Notes: a model not told the origin generated them from the sequence alone. A stretch of DNA of 64,000 nt from Neomegalonema perideroedes DSM 15528 (GCF_000374145.1 NZ_KB893653.1:71495-135494), one strand, 5' to 3'; positions 25,288 to 37,075 are shown, counted from the stretch's first letter. Numbers and translations: made by a program.

Positions 25288-26814
25288 ATGAGCCGTCCCC
25301 GCCTTCCTCTGGCGCTGACGGCTAAAGCCGTCGCCGCGGCGATGATGACCTTCGCCGCCAGCGCCTGCGCCCAGCAGCCGCCCGCTCCCGTCGCTTACGG
25401 GACCGGCCAGAGCCTCCAGCCTTCAGGACAGCCGATCCGGCCCGCGGTGGATCCCAACGCGCCCTTCTCCTTTCAGATGGGGCCGATCTACGATCCCGGC
25501 GAGGCGCCCGCCCGCCCCGCGCCGCAGCCCGCCCCGGTCTACGCGCCGCAGCCCGCCGCCCCCTCCCCTTACGTCGCTCCGGCCCCTTCCTACGCCGCGC
25601 CGAGCTACGCCGCGCCCGCGCCGAATCATCCTCAGCCGGGCTATGCGCCGCAGCCGGGCTACGCCCAACCCGGATATGTCCAACCCGGCTATCCCCAGCC
25701 CGGCCTTCAGCCTCCCCTGCGGACGGATCAGCCGGCGCCCATCGCCATTCTGCTCCCGACCTCCGATTCCCGGGCCGGCGTGCGCCGCCTCGCGGAATCT
25801 CTGGCCAACGCGGCCAAGCTCGCCGCCGAGGACATCGGCGACCGCAACGTGATCCTCACCGCCTATGACGACGGCGGAGATCCCGCCAAGGCCGCCGCCG
25901 CCGCCCGTCAGGCCATGGACGACGGCGCGCGCCTGATCCTCGGGCCGCTCTTCTCCGCCAACACGCAGGCCGTGCGCCGCGAGACCGCGCCGCGCGGCGT
26001 CAACGTCATCTCCTTCTCGACGGATGCGGGCGTGCTGGGCCAAGGCGTCTGGTCCATCGGCTTCCTGCCCGAGACCGAGACCCGCCGCATCCTGACCTAC
26101 GCCGCTCAGCGGGGCCTCGCCTCTCTGGCGCTCTTCACGCCCCAGACGCCCTATGGCGCCGTGGTGCGGGCCGCCGCCCAGCGCGCCGCGACCGACGCGC
26201 GGATCCAGATCCTCGATTCCCAGAACTTCGCTCAGGATTTTCAGGCCATCGAAGCCCAAGCCAAGAGCTTCGGCGCCCAATACAGCCGCAATCCGCAGCT
26301 TCAGGGCGTGATGCTCGCCGCCGGAGGCCAGACCCTTCAGGCCCTCGCCAGCTTCCTCGCCTATAACGACGTGCTGCCGAGCAAGGTGAAGTTCCTCGGC
26401 CCCGGCTCATGGGAGGAGGACGACGTCTTCCGCGAGGCGACTTTGCGCGGCGGCTGGTTCGCGGCGCCCGATCCCGATCTGCGCAAGGCTTTCGAAACGC
26501 GTTATGAAAGCGCCTATGGCGTCAAGCCCGATCCCCTCGCGCGGCTGGCCTATGACGCGGTGGCCACCGCCGCCGCCCTGCTCGAAGACGCCCGCCGCAC
26601 CGGCGACCCCTCGCCTTTCGACGCTCAGGACATCCTCGATCCCAACGGCTTTTCGGGCGTGACCGGCGTCTATCGCTTCCTGCCCGACGGCCGCAACGAG
26701 CGCGGCCTCGCGGTTCTGGAGGTCGGACGGCGCGAGTTCACCGTGGTCGATCCCGCGCCCAAGACCTTCGTCCCCTCGACGGAGGCCGGATTCGGGGGCT
26801 CTCCCTTCAGATGA
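25288..26814 (+). CDS. Penicillin-binding-protein activator-like lipoprotein (LpoA/LppC, periplasmic-binding-protein fold)
   Basis: 508 residues. An N-terminal signal with a possible lipobox (FAASACAQ, Cys ~29) is followed by ~120 residues of Pro/Ala/Tyr/Gln-rich sequence containing tandem QPGY-type repeats (about residues 115-145). From ~155 on there is a type I periplasmic-binding fold (PIAILLPTSDSRAGVRRLAE, LILGPLFSANTQAVRR, AQRGLASLALFTP), as in LpoA/LppC-like proteins that activate class A penicillin-binding proteins. A role in peptidoglycan synthesis is inferred from the family. Its stop overlaps the glnD start by four bases, an unusual partner. Confidence 0.78.
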   Translation: MSRPRLPLALTAKAVAAAMMTFAASACAQQPPAPVAYGTGQSLQPSGQPIRPAVDPNAPFSFQMGPIYDPGEAPARPAPQPAPVYAPQPAAPSPYVAPAPSYAAPSYAAPAPNHPQPGYAPQPGYAQPGYVQPGYPQPGLQPPLRTDQPAPIAILLPTSDSRAGVRRLAESLANAAKLAAEDIGDRNVILTAYDDGGDPAKAAAAARQAMDDGARLILGPLFSANTQAVRRETAPRGVNVISFSTDAGVLGQGVWSIGFLPETETRRILTYAAQRGLASLALFTPQTPYGAVVRAAAQRAATDARIQILDSQNFAQDFQAIEAQAKSFGAQYSRNPQLQGVMLAAGGQTLQALASFLAYNDVLPSKVKFLGPGSWEEDDVFREATLRGGWFAAPDPDLRKAFETRYESAYGVKPDPLARLAYDAVATAAALLEDARRTGDPSPFDAQDILDPNGFSGVTGVYRFLPDGRNERGLAVLEVGRREFTVVDPAPKTFVPSTEAGFGGSPFR

Positions 26815-29567
26815 GTCCTCCGCTGAAGCTGAGCGCCTTCGATCAGGCCCTTGAGGCCGTCTTCGCCGATTCCTCCGGTCCGCCGGAGGAGATCCGCAAA
26901 CGCGCCTCCGAGAGCATCGGCCGCGTGCTGCGCGAGGCCCGCGCCGGAGTCCTCGCCGATTTCGAGGCCCATGGCGCCGACGGCGTCGAAGCCGGACGCG
27001 CCCTCAGCGCCATTCAGGACACCGCCGTCTCGCTGCTCTTCGAGGTGGCGGCGCGGCGGCTGCACCGCAACGCCATCCCCACCTCCAGCGAGCGCATGGC
27101 TCTGGTGGCGGTGGGCGGCTATGGCCGGGGATTGCTCGCGCCCGCCTCGGACGTGGATCTGCTCTTCCTCACGCCCTATAAGCAGACCGCTTGGGGCGAG
27201 AGCGTCATCGAGAGCATTCTTTACGCGCTCTGGGACATGAAGCTGAAGGTCGGCCACGCCTCGCGTTCGGTGGACGAATGCCTTCGGCAGGCGCAGGGCG
27301 ACATGACCATCCGCACCTCGCTGCTGGAGACGCGGCTGATCTGCGGCGACGCCGCCCTTTACGAGGAAATGCGCGGGCGGCTCTGGAGCGAGCTCTTCAC
27401 CCGCACCGGACCGGAATTCGTCGCCGCCAAGCTGGAGGAGCGCGCCGAGCGCCATAAACGCGCCGGAGGCTCGCGCTATCTGCTGGAGCCCAACGTTAAG
27501 GAGAGCAAAGGCGGCCTGCGGGATCTGCAAAGCCTCTTCTGGATCGCGAAATATCTCTATGAGGCCGATTCCGTCGAGGATCTGGTGGCCAAGGAGGTCT
27601 TCACGGCGGCGCGGGCGCGGCAATTCGGCCGGGCGGAGGTCTTCCTCTGGACGGTGCGCTTCTGGCTCCATCTGCTGACCGGGCGCGCGCAGGAGCAGCT
27701 CACCTTCGATCTTCAGCTGGAGATCGCCGAGCGCATGGGCTTTCGCGCCCGGGGCGGCCGCCGCGCCGTCGAGCGCTTCATGAAGCGCTATTTCCACACC
27801 GCCAAGACCGTCGGCGATCTGACGCGCATCTTCTGCTCCGCCATCGAGGAGCAGCATAAGGTCGAGCGCGCCGACGTGGATCGTCCGCGCCCGTGGATCT
27901 TCCGGGGCCTGCTCTCGCGGCTGAAGCCGCCGGGGGGCGTGGCGGAGGTCAAGATCGAGCGCGGAAGGCTGGCTCTGGAGCCGGAGCTTGACCTGAAAGC
28001 CCATCCTCTGGAGATCCTGCGCTTCTTCAAGGCCGTGGCCGACACCGGCGCCCCCGCCCACCCGGCGGCGCTCAAGCGCATCCGCGAGAATCTCCGGCTG
28101 ATCGACGCCGATTTCCGCGAAAACCCCGAAGCCAAAGAGCTTTTCCTCGAAATCCTCTCCTCGCGCGGCGATCCCGAACGCGCCTTGCGTCTGATGAGCG
28201 AGACGGAGGTGCTCAGCCGCTTTCTGCCGGAATTCCGCTGGATCGTGGCGATGATGCAGTTCAACATGTATCATCATTATACGGTGGACGAGCACACCAT
28301 CACCGCCATCGGCGTGATGTCGCGGATCGAGCATGGCGCGCTCAAAGAGGAATTGCCGCTCTCCACCCGTCTGGCCAAGGGGCTGGAGGGGCGGCGGGCG
28401 CTTTACGTCGCGATTCTGCTCCATGACATCGGCAAGGGCCATGCGGAGGATCATTCCATCCTCGGCGAGCGGGTCGCGCTGAAGGTCTGCCCGCGTCTGG
28501 GGCTCAGCCCGGAAGAAACCGAGACCGTCGCCTGGCTGGTGCGCTGGCATCTGCTCATGTCGGACGTGGCGCAGAAACGCGACCTCTCGGACATCGAGAC
28601 CATCCGCAATTTCGCCTCCACGGTGCAGAGCCGCGAGCGGCTGAGGATGCTTCTGCTTCTGACCGTCTGCGACATCCGGGCGGTGGGGCCGAACGTCTGG
28701 AACGGCTGGAAGGCCGAGCTTCTGCGCAACCTCTATCGCGAGGCGGACGCTCTGCTCAGCGGCGGCCATTCCGCCGCCTCGGAGACGCGTCAGGCCCGCG
28801 AGGAGGCCGCCAAAGCCGCCTTGCGCGCCCGTCTGACCGATTGGCCGCCCGAGCGCATCGACCGCTTCCTCGACCGCCATTATCCTTCCTACTGGCTCGG
28901 TCTGGAGACCGACATGCATGAAGCCCACGCCCGCATGCTGGCCGAAGGCGGCGAAGAGCCTCATATGCACGTCGATCATGATCCGGCCCGGGCCACGACG
29001 CGGCTCAGCCTTTCGATGAACGACCATCCGGGGCTTTTCGCGCGCATGACCGGCGCCATAGCTCTGGCCGGGGCCAATGTGGTGGACGCCAAAAGCTTCA
29101 CCACCTCGGACGGCATGGCGCTCAACAGCTTCTGGATTCAGGACGACGAGGGCGGCGCCTACGAAGATCCCGACCGCATCGCGCGGCTGCGCAACACGCT
29201 CTTCCGCACTTTGCGCGGCGAGATCCTGCCGCGTCAGGAATTGCGGCGGCGGGCGAAGATCCGCAAGCGCGAGCAAGGCTTCGTCGTGGCGCCCCATGTG
29301 GCTTTCGACAACGACGCCTCGGAGTTCTACACCGTGGTGGAGGCCACGGGCCGCGACCGCCTCGGGCTGCTGCATGAGCTGGCCCGCGCCTTCGCCGAGG
29401 AGAACGTCAATATCTTCGCGGCGGTGATCGCCACCTATGGCGAGCGCGCCGTGGACAGCTTTTATGTGAAGGATCTCTTCGGCCATAAGATCACGCAGGA
29501 GAGCAAGCGCAAATCTCTGGAGCGGCGTCTGCGCGCGGCCTTGGCTCCGGAGGAGGCGGAAGGTTGA
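26811..29567 (+). CDS. glnD: [Protein-PII] uridylyltransferase / uridylyl-removing enzyme
   Basis: 918 residues. GlnD senses glutamine and uridylylates or deuridylylates PII proteins, setting nitrogen assimilation. Domains in order: nucleotidyltransferase (VAVGGYGRGLLAP at ~100 and SDVDLLFL at ~113), helical GlnD/GlnE-type region, HD phosphohydrolase domain (LLHDIGKGHAEDHS at ~538) and two ACT domains (~735-800 and ~842-915) that bind glutamine. All catalytic motifs are intact. It is translationally coupled by ATGA to the upstream PBP-activator-like gene. Confidence 0.96.
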   Translation: MSPPLKLSAFDQALEAVFADSSGPPEEIRKRASESIGRVLREARAGVLADFEAHGADGVEAGRALSAIQDTAVSLLFEVAARRLHRNAIPTSSERMALVAVGGYGRGLLAPASDVDLLFLTPYKQTAWGESVIESILYALWDMKLKVGHASRSVDECLRQAQGDMTIRTSLLETRLICGDAALYEEMRGRLWSELFTRTGPEFVAAKLEERAERHKRAGGSRYLLEPNVKESKGGLRDLQSLFWIAKYLYEADSVEDLVAKEVFTAARARQFGRAEVFLWTVRFWLHLLTGRAQEQLTFDLQLEIAERMGFRARGGRRAVERFMKRYFHTAKTVGDLTRIFCSAIEEQHKVERADVDRPRPWIFRGLLSRLKPPGGVAEVKIERGRLALEPELDLKAHPLEILRFFKAVADTGAPAHPAALKRIRENLRLIDADFRENPEAKELFLEILSSRGDPERALRLMSETEVLSRFLPEFRWIVAMMQFNMYHHYTVDEHTITAIGVMSRIEHGALKEELPLSTRLAKGLEGRRALYVAILLHDIGKGHAEDHSILGERVALKVCPRLGLSPEETETVAWLVRWHLLMSDVAQKRDLSDIETIRNFASTVQSRERLRMLLLLTVCDIRAVGPNVWNGWKAELLRNLYREADALLSGGHSAASETRQAREEAAKAALRARLTDWPPERIDRFLDRHYPSYWLGLETDMHEAHARMLAEGGEEPHMHVDHDPARATTRLSLSMNDHPGLFARMTGAIALAGANVVDAKSFTTSDGMALNSFWIQDDEGGAYEDPDRIARLRNTLFRTLRGEILPRQELRRRAKIRKREQGFVVAPHVAFDNDASEFYTVVEATGRDRLGLLHELARAFAEENVNIFAAVIATYGERAVDSFYVKDLFGHKITQESKRKSLERRLRAALAPEEAEG

Positions 29568-29583
29568 AGCGGCGCCTCCCAAC

Positions 29584-30121
29584 CTAGGGAGGGGGCGCCG
29601 AAATCGATCCGGCCAAGAGATCTTCAATCTCTCCCGCCGACTTCCTTTCCGCGCCCGGCCATGTGAAACGCAGGAGCATCCGTTTTGTGGGATTCCCCCC
29701 TTTCACGCCCGCCCCCTGTCCAAAAGCCGCCGAGGCCCGCTGAATTTCACAGCGGAGCGCCTGAACGTCGACGCTTTTCGACAGCTTCATGGGCAGATGG
29801 AATCCTTGCAGGATCAGCCGCCTCTCCTCCTCCGTCTTCGTCATGGCGGGCCTGCTGACGATCTGCGCCTCATGCAGCGTCGCGCCGCGCACGCCCAGCC
29901 TTTTGAGATGCAGATCCAAGGCGGGCGCATAATCCCGGTTCCGCGCCTGAGGACTCAGCTTCCCCCCCGCCGCGAGACTTGACGATCAAATCAAAGCCGC
30001 TCGGGAAAACCTCGACTGAATATTGCGCGTCCAGTTCTCGTCCTTCGTCGTCGACAGGATTCCTCACCCCGACTTCCCCCCTCAATGCGAACGAGGCGGC
30101 TTTCGCCGCCCCGTTCCCCAC
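29584..30121 (-). pseudogene. Frameshifted gene of unknown function (extra G in a G7 tract)
   Basis: Two overlapping minus-strand frames join into one plausible protein of about 175 residues. The first (from GTG at 30121) reads ...DAQYSVEVFPSGFDLIVKSRG. The second continues ...ARNRDYAPALDLHLKRLG and then HLPMKLSKSVDVQALRCEI, to the stop at 29584. They are separated by a single-base shift inside a run of seven G on the minus strand (29962-29968); six G would restore one frame. No family was recognised with confidence. The options are a decaying gene, a phase-variable gene, or a sequencing error in the homopolymer. It lies between glnD and acsA and converges on glnD. Confidence 0.45.
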
Positions 30122-30212
30122 AGTCGCTTGCTTGCGTCCCTCTGCGGGTTTTCGGCGCGCGCTCCCCCCTCAAGGGGCCCCCCGGACCGCGCGCCCCGCC
30201 TGCTCCGAAGCT

Positions 30213-32141
<1,929 letters not shown>

Positions 32142-32350
32142 ATTCGAACGTCTCCCTCCGCGCTTTTCTTCTGAAAATCCTCGCCCAGCCGCAGCGCAGG
32201 AGCGGCCGTCCCTAGCGTTCGGGCAAGAATCTTGCGGGCATTATCTAAGGTTCATGCGGAGGCGCCAATAGTCAAAAGCGCTGGAGCTTCGAAAAACCCG
32301 CCTGACGCGCGACGCCTCCGCGCGGAGGCTCGCGCCCTGCGCCCCAAGGA

Positions 32351-32389
32351 AAAGCCCTGAAACCCGCCCGCAGGGGATTTCAGGGCTTT
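32351..32389 (-). terminator. Terminator hairpin after pheT
   Basis: A 12-bp perfect inverted repeat AAAGCCCTGAAA/TTTCAGGGCTTT around a 15-base loop. Read from pheT on the minus strand it ends in GGCTTTTCC. It lies 51 bp beyond the pheT stop and upstream of acsA. Confidence 0.75.
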
Positions 32390-32440
32390 GCGTCGGTCTT
32401 TTCAAGACGACTTAGGCGCCGTGAGGACACCCCGCCCCGG

Positions 32441-34855
32441 TCAGCCGCGCAGAGCGGCCCCGGTGGTCTTCGCCACGGCCTTGACCACCTTGTCCGAAAC
32501 CGCCTCGATTTCGGCGTCGGTCAGAGTGCGCTCGCGGGGCTGGAGGCGAATCGTCAGGGCCACGGATTTCTTGCCCGGACCGAATTGCGCCTCGGCTTTG
32601 GGGCCTTCGAAGACGTCGAAGATCCGCGCCTCGGCGATCAGGGCCTTGTCGGCGCCGCGGGCCGCGCGCAGGAAGGCCGCCGCCTCCGCCGAAGATTCCG
32701 CCACGAAGGCGAAATCCCGCTCGACGGGCTGAAGATCCGAAGCCTCCAGAGGCGGCCGGGCGCGGGTCTTGCCCGCCGGAGCCGCCGGAAGGGCGTCGAG
32801 ATCCACGCTGAAGACGACCACGGGGCCGCGCAGGCCGTAGAACTCGACCACGCGCGGATGCAGCTCGCCGAAGACCGCGAGGGTGTTTTTCGGCCCGAGC
32901 TTCAAAGCGCCGGAGCGCCCCGGATGCAGCCATTCCGGCGCCTCGCGCGCGACCTGAAGGCTCGCCACGGGCGCGCCCAGAGCCGCCAGCGCGGCCTCGG
33001 CCAAGCCCTTGGCGTCGAAGGCGTCCACGGGCCGCCGCGCGCCCGACCATTCGCGCGCCGTGGTCCCGCCGACGAGAATCCCCGCCGCCGTCTCGCGCTG
33101 CTGTCCCGGCTCGGGGCCGAAGAACTCGGCGCCGATCTCGAAAAATCCGAGATCGAGGAAGCCGCGCGCCTGATTGCGCGCCGCCGCCGCCAGAAGCCCC
33201 GGCAGAGCCGAAGGCCGCATGTCGGAGAGATCCGCCGCGATGGGATTGGCGAGCTTCATCTCCGGGCCGCCGCCGCCGAAGAGCGCCGCCTGATCCGCCG
33301 GAATGAAGCTATAGGTCACCGCTTCGTTGAGTCCCGCCGCCGCCAAAGCCCGGCGCGCCGCCGCCGTCCGCCGCTGGCGGAGGGTCAGCACGGGCTTCGC
33401 CACGCCCAAAGGCCGCGCCAGAGGCTGAGATTCCAGCTTCGTCAGCGAGGCCACGCGCGCCACCTCCTCGACGAGATCCGCCTCGCCATGGACGTCGGGG
33501 CGCCAGCTCGGGACTTCGACCTCGAAGCGGTCGCCCCGGTCATGAGCCTTGAAGCCGAGGGCCTCCAGATGGGCGGCCTGAATCTCCGGCGCCAGATCCA
33601 GCCCCACCAGAGCCTTGAGCCGCGCCTTGCGGAGCGGCAAAATCCGGCTCTGGATGGGCGCGGCGCCCGCCTCGACCTCTTGCGAGACCTCGCCGCCGCA
33701 AAGCTCGAGGATCATCCGCGCCGCCGCCTCGACGCCCTCGCGGGTGAAGCCGGGGTCCACGCCCCGCTCGAAGCGATAACGCGCGTCGGAGTTGATCCGC
33801 AATTTGCGGCCCGTCTCGGCGGTGCGGATGGGGTCGAACCAGGCGCCTTCAAGGAAGACCTCGACGGTCTCCTCCTCGCAGCCGGTCTCGGTCCCGCCCA
33901 TGATCCCGCCTATGCCGACCGCTTTCGCGGAATCCGCGATGACGGTCATGCCGGGCGCGAGGTCGTAGCTCTTGCCGTCCAGCGCCGCGAGGCTCTCGCC
34001 CTCCCGCGCCGAACGCACGAGGACGTCGCCGCTCAGCTTAGCGGCGTCATAGACGTGCAGAGGCCGCGCGCGGTCGAGGGTGAAGAAATTGGTGACGTCC
34101 ACAAGGGCGTTGATCGGACGCAGGCCCACCGCCTTCAGACGATCCTGAAGCCATTGCGGCGAAGGCCCGTTCTTCACGCCCCGGATCAGCCTTCCGACGA
34201 AATGCGGACAGGCGCCCTCGGCGACTTCCGGCGCGAGCTTCACCTTGATCGGCGAGACGAAGGCGCCCGGAAGCGGCTCGACGGGGGCGGGCTTGAGCTT
34301 TCCGATTCCCCGCGCCGCGAGATCCCGCGCCACGCCGCGCACCGCCAGAGCGTCGGGGCGGTTGGGCGTGAGTTTGAACTCGATGACCGGATCGGCGGGG
34401 CGATAGACGCTGAAGGCCACGCCCACCGGCGCGTCTTCGGGCAATTCGATGATGCCGCCATGCTCGTCGGAAAGCTCAAGCTCGCGCTCGGAGCAGAGCA
34501 TGCCGTTGGACTCCACGCCCATGAGCTTGCCGGGCTTCAAAGTCTTGTCGATGCCGGGAACATAGGTCCCCACCGGCGCGAAGACGGCCTTCATGCCGGT
34601 GCGGGCGTTATGCGCCCCGCAGACGACCTGAATCTCTTGGCCCGTCCCGGCGTCCACGCGGCAGCGGTTGAGATGGTCCGAGCCCTCGATCCGCGCGGCC
34701 TCGATCACGCGGGCCACGACGAAGCCCTTCAGGCGGCTGGCGGGATCCTCGATCCCCTCCACCTCCAGCCCGAGGTCGGTCATGGCCGCCGCGATCTCTT
34801 CGAGACTCGCGGAGGTCTCCAGATGGTCCTTGAGCCAGCCAAGGGTGATTTTCAT
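32441..34855 (-). CDS. pheT: Phenylalanine-tRNA ligase beta subunit
   Basis: 804 residues, forming the (alpha-beta)2 synthetase with PheS. Domains: N-terminal tRNA-binding EMAP-like part (FVVARVIEAARIEGSDHLNR, then VVCGAHNARTGMKAVFAP), B3/B4 editing region, B5 domain, catalytic-like B6/B7, and a C-terminal FDX-ACB anticodon-binding domain (LQPVERDFAFVAESS). The start at 34855 (MKITLGWLKDHLE) is the family start; codons upstream are not conserved. It lies 110 bp after pheS, with palindromic repeat copy B in that gap. Confidence 0.96.
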   Translation of the reverse strand: MKITLGWLKDHLETSASLEEIAAAMTDLGLEVEGIEDPASRLKGFVVARVIEAARIEGSDHLNRCRVDAGTGQEIQVVCGAHNARTGMKAVFAPVGTYVPGIDKTLKPGKLMGVESNGMLCSERELELSDEHGGIIELPEDAPVGVAFSVYRPADPVIEFKLTPNRPDALAVRGVARDLAARGIGKLKPAPVEPLPGAFVSPIKVKLAPEVAEGACPHFVGRLIRGVKNGPSPQWLQDRLKAVGLRPINALVDVTNFFTLDRARPLHVYDAAKLSGDVLVRSAREGESLAALDGKSYDLAPGMTVIADSAKAVGIGGIMGGTETGCEEETVEVFLEGAWFDPIRTAETGRKLRINSDARYRFERGVDPGFTREGVEAAARMILELCGGEVSQEVEAGAAPIQSRILPLRKARLKALVGLDLAPEIQAAHLEALGFKAHDRGDRFEVEVPSWRPDVHGEADLVEEVARVASLTKLESQPLARPLGVAKPVLTLRQRRTAAARRALAAAGLNEAVTYSFIPADQAALFGGGGPEMKLANPIAADLSDMRPSALPGLLAAAARNQARGFLDLGFFEIGAEFFGPEPGQQRETAAGILVGGTTAREWSGARRPVDAFDAKGLAEAALAALGAPVASLQVAREAPEWLHPGRSGALKLGPKNTLAVFGELHPRVVEFYGLRGPVVVFSVDLDALPAAPAGKTRARPPLEASDLQPVERDFAFVAESSAEAAAFLRAARGADKALIAEARIFDVFEGPKAEAQFGPGKKSVALTIRLQPRERTLTDAEIEAVSDKVVKAVAKTTGAALRG

Positions 34856-34923
34856 AGCTTTTCCCTCGTCTCGCCTGCTCGCCGACGCGGAGGAGGCGGA
34901 TCGCTCCAAGTTTTTGCTTTCAC

Positions 34924-34965
34924 GCGCAATTTATCCGAAAAATCTATCAATTCTTCGGATTGCGC
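34924..34965. repeat. Dispersed palindromic repeat, copy B (between pheS and pheT)
   Basis: ATCCGAAAAAT and ATTCTTCGGAT form the inner arm with one mismatch, flanked by GCGCA (34924-34928) and TGCGC (34961-34965). It matches copies A and C in arm sequence and in position, ending directly on the stop codon (34966-34968) of the gene to its right. Confidence 0.87.
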
Positions 34966-36042
34966 TCACCCGCTCACGCCGCCGCGCAGAGTCGGGACGT
35001 TCAGCGGATTGAATCCGTAATGGCGCAGCCAGCGCAGATCCGCGTCGAAGAAGCCGCGCAGATCCGCGATGCCGTATTTCAGCATGGCCAGCCGATCCAG
35101 ACCCATGCCGAAGGCGAAGCCCTGCCATTGATCGGGATCGACGCCGCCCGCCCGCAGCACGTTCGGATGCACCATCCCGGAGCCGAGGATCTCCAGCCAG
35201 TCGTTCCCCTCGCCGAGCTTGATCTTGCCGCCCGAGCGGTCGCAGCGGACGTCCACCTCGGCGGAGGGCTCGGTGAAGGGGAAATGCGAGGCGCGGAAGC
35301 GCAGCTCCACATTGTCGATCTCGAAGAAGGCCTTGAGGAACTCCTCCAGCACCCATTTGAGATTGGCCATGGTCACATCCTTCCCGATGGCCATGCCTTC
35401 GAGCTGATGGAACATCGGCGTATGGGTCATGTCGTAATCGGAGCGATAGACCCGCCCCGGCGCGATGAAGCGCACGGGCGCGCCCTCCTCCAGCAAAGTG
35501 CGGATCTGCACCGGGCTGGTGTGGGTGCGCAGCACATGGCGCGAGCCGTCGGGGCGCGGAGACATGAAGAAGGTGTCGTGCTCCTGACGCGCCGGATGCT
35601 CCGGGGCCATGTTGAGCGCGTCGAAATTATGCCAATCGGATTCGATCTGCGGGCCCTCCCGCAACGAGAATCCCATATCGGCGAAAATGGCCGTGACCTC
35701 TTCGGTCACCTGCGAGATGGGATGCGTCGAGCCCGCCGAAGCCGGACGCGCCGGAAGCGTGACGTCCAGCCTTTCGCCCGCGAGCCGGGCCTCCAGCGCC
35801 GCCGATTTCAGACCGGCCTTGCGCGCGGCGAAAGCCTCCTCGACCTGCGCCTTGACCGCGTTGACCTCCGCGCCCCGAGCCTTGCGCGCCTCGACGTCCA
35901 ATCCGCCGAGATCGCGCAAAAAGCCCATCAACGCGCTTTTCTTGCCGAGAGCTTCGACTCGCGCCGTCTCCAGCGCCTTGTCGTCCGCCGCCGCCGCGAT
36001 CTCCGCAAGGAGCCGCGTTCTGAGACTTTCGAGATCGCTCAT
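34966..36042 (-). CDS. pheS: Phenylalanine-tRNA ligase alpha subunit
   Basis: 358 residues. The catalytic subunit: an N-terminal coiled-coil ([20 protein letters not shown]), motif 2 region around [14 protein letters not shown], and motif 3 with [35 protein letters not shown] is also diagnostic. The ATG at 36042 is chosen over one at 36108 because the family begins with this coiled-coil. pheT follows on the same strand. In many alphaproteobacteria rplT precedes pheS; here four unrelated genes intervene. Confidence 0.96.
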   Translation of the reverse strand: MSDLESLRTRLLAEIAAAADDKALETARVEALGKKSALMGFLRDLGGLDVEARKARGAEVNAVKAQVEEAFAARKAGLKSAALEARLAGERLDVTLPARPASAGSTHPISQVTEEVTAIFADMGFSLREGPQIESDWHNFDALNMAPEHPARQEHDTFFMSPRPDGSRHVLRTHTSPVQIRTLLEEGAPVRFIAPGRVYRSDYDMTHTPMFHQLEGMAIGKDVTMANLKWVLEEFLKAFFEIDNVELRFRASHFPFTEPSAEVDVRCDRSGGKIKLGEGNDWLEILGSGMVHPNVLRAGGVDPDQWQGFAFGMGLDRLAMLKYGIADLRGFFDADLRWLRHYGFNPLNVPTLRGGVSG

Positions 36043-36153
36043 GCCCGCCTGACCTGATGTTCCGTATCGAGAGCGGGCGGGATAGCACATCTTCGCCCGG
36101 CGCGCCAACTGCGGCGCGCCGGGCTCAGCGAGGGGCTCCGCCCGCGGCCTTCG

Positions 36154-36516
36154 TCAATCGAGATGCTTGACCAGTCTTCCCAGATCCTTCAGCTCGCGAT
36201 GCAGCTGCTTGCCCAGCGCCTTATCGAGCTTTCCGAGATCCTTCAGCTCCCGCTTGACCTGCTTGCCGAGCGCCTTGTCGAGGCTTCTCGCGAATTTGGG
36301 GCTGAGCGGCGGACCATAGGAGACCACGGTGGTCGCGCCGTTCGGAGTCCCGGCGGCCGGGGCGCTCCAGCGGGGATTGGCGCTCGACCAGCTCGGCGCC
36401 CCCCAGCCGGAGGCGGCCGCAGGAGCGGAGGCCGCTCCGAAGGCTTGGGGCTGGGCCGAAAGGGCCGCGCGCGGCGCAGCCGCTCCGCCGAAGGCGGTCG
36501 TATTGAAAGCGTTCAT
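36154..36516 (-). CDS. Low-complexity protein with tandem amphipathic repeats (cluster gene 4)
   Basis: 120 residues, no recognised family, no signal peptide. The N-terminal half is Ala/Pro/Ser-rich and contains WGAPSWSSANPRW, a motif shared with the next gene (IGAPSWSNSNAKW). The C-terminal ~45 residues are two near-identical amphipathic units, LDKALGKQVKRELKDLGK and LDKALGKQLHRELKDLGR, then LVKHLD, predicting basic helices that could bind membranes, nucleic acid or a partner. A GAGG ribosome binding site lies eight bases before the ATG. It follows the tyrosine-rich gene by 28 bp and is probably in its operon. Confidence 0.65.
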   Translation of the reverse strand: MNAFNTTAFGGAAAPRAALSAQPQAFGAASAPAAASGWGAPSWSSANPRWSAPAAGTPNGATTVVSYGPPLSPKFARSLDKALGKQVKRELKDLGKLDKALGKQLHRELKDLGRLVKHLD

Positions 36517-36544
36517 GTCTTCATCCTCTGCCGGAAGCCGGACC

Positions 36545-37075
36545 TTAGCCGTAGGTCGCGCTGAAACGGGGCCCGCCGTAGCTCACGCCCGCGGAGGGCG
36601 AGGCGTAGCCGTAGTTCACGCCCACGGCGGGAGAGGAATAGCCGTAGCTCACGTTCGCCGCCGGCGCGGCGTAGCTGTAGTTCCCGCCCCAGCCGCGATC
36701 GCCGAAGAGGAAGTCCAGCTTCGAGCCCAGAAGCCCGCGATGGCCCTGCGAGACGGTCACGGTCTGGGGCTGCTGCTCGAGGCTCGCGTAATATTGCCGC
36801 CATTTGGCGTTGGAGTTGGACCAGCTCGGCGCGCCGATCCAGCCGGTCGAGGCCCCCGGCGCGGCGGTGGACTGGAAGCCGCCCGCAGCGCCGCCCGAAG
36901 CGCCGCCGTTGACGATGTTGCGCCAGTTGCTGCTGGATCCGGTCATCCAGGAGGGGCCGTAAGCGCCGTTCCAGGCCGCGCCGCCTCCGGCGGAGCCCTG
37001 AGGCTGGGCGTAGGTGGTCACCACTTGCGGGCGGCGATGGGCCCCTAAGAGGGCCGCTTTCAATCCAAGGGTCAT
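36545..37075 (-). CDS. Gly/Ser/Tyr-rich protein with C-terminal 11-residue repeats (cluster gene 3)
   Basis: 176 residues, unrecognised. The sequence is rich in Gly, Ser, Asn, Tyr and Trp. It contains YGPSWMTGSSSNW and IGAPSWSNSNAKW, related to a motif in the following gene. The last ~45 residues are about four degenerate 11-residue units built as SYGYSSPAVGV and NYGYASPSAGV. No signal peptide is visible. The ATG at 37075 is preferred because AGGAG lies eight bases upstream; an earlier in-frame ATG (37096-37094) would place that ribosome binding site inside the coding region. An AT-rich region (37125-37205) upstream probably holds the promoter. Confidence 0.65.
   Translation of the reverse strand: MTLGLKAALLGAHRRPQVVTTYAQPQGSAGGGAAWNGAYGPSWMTGSSSNWRNIVNGGASGGAAGGFQSTAAPGASTGWIGAPSWSNSNAKWRQYYASLEQQPQTVTVSQGHRGLLGSKLDFLFGDRGWGGNYSYAAPAANVSYGYSSPAVGVNYGYASPSAGVSYGGPRFSATYG

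Noticed and set aside
32585-35020. 811-codon open frame on the plus strand opposite pheT
   Set aside because: Its product is Arg/Gly-rich and repetitive, has no family resemblance, and mirrors pheT, which has all synthetase motifs. Long antisense frames are expected at this G+C.
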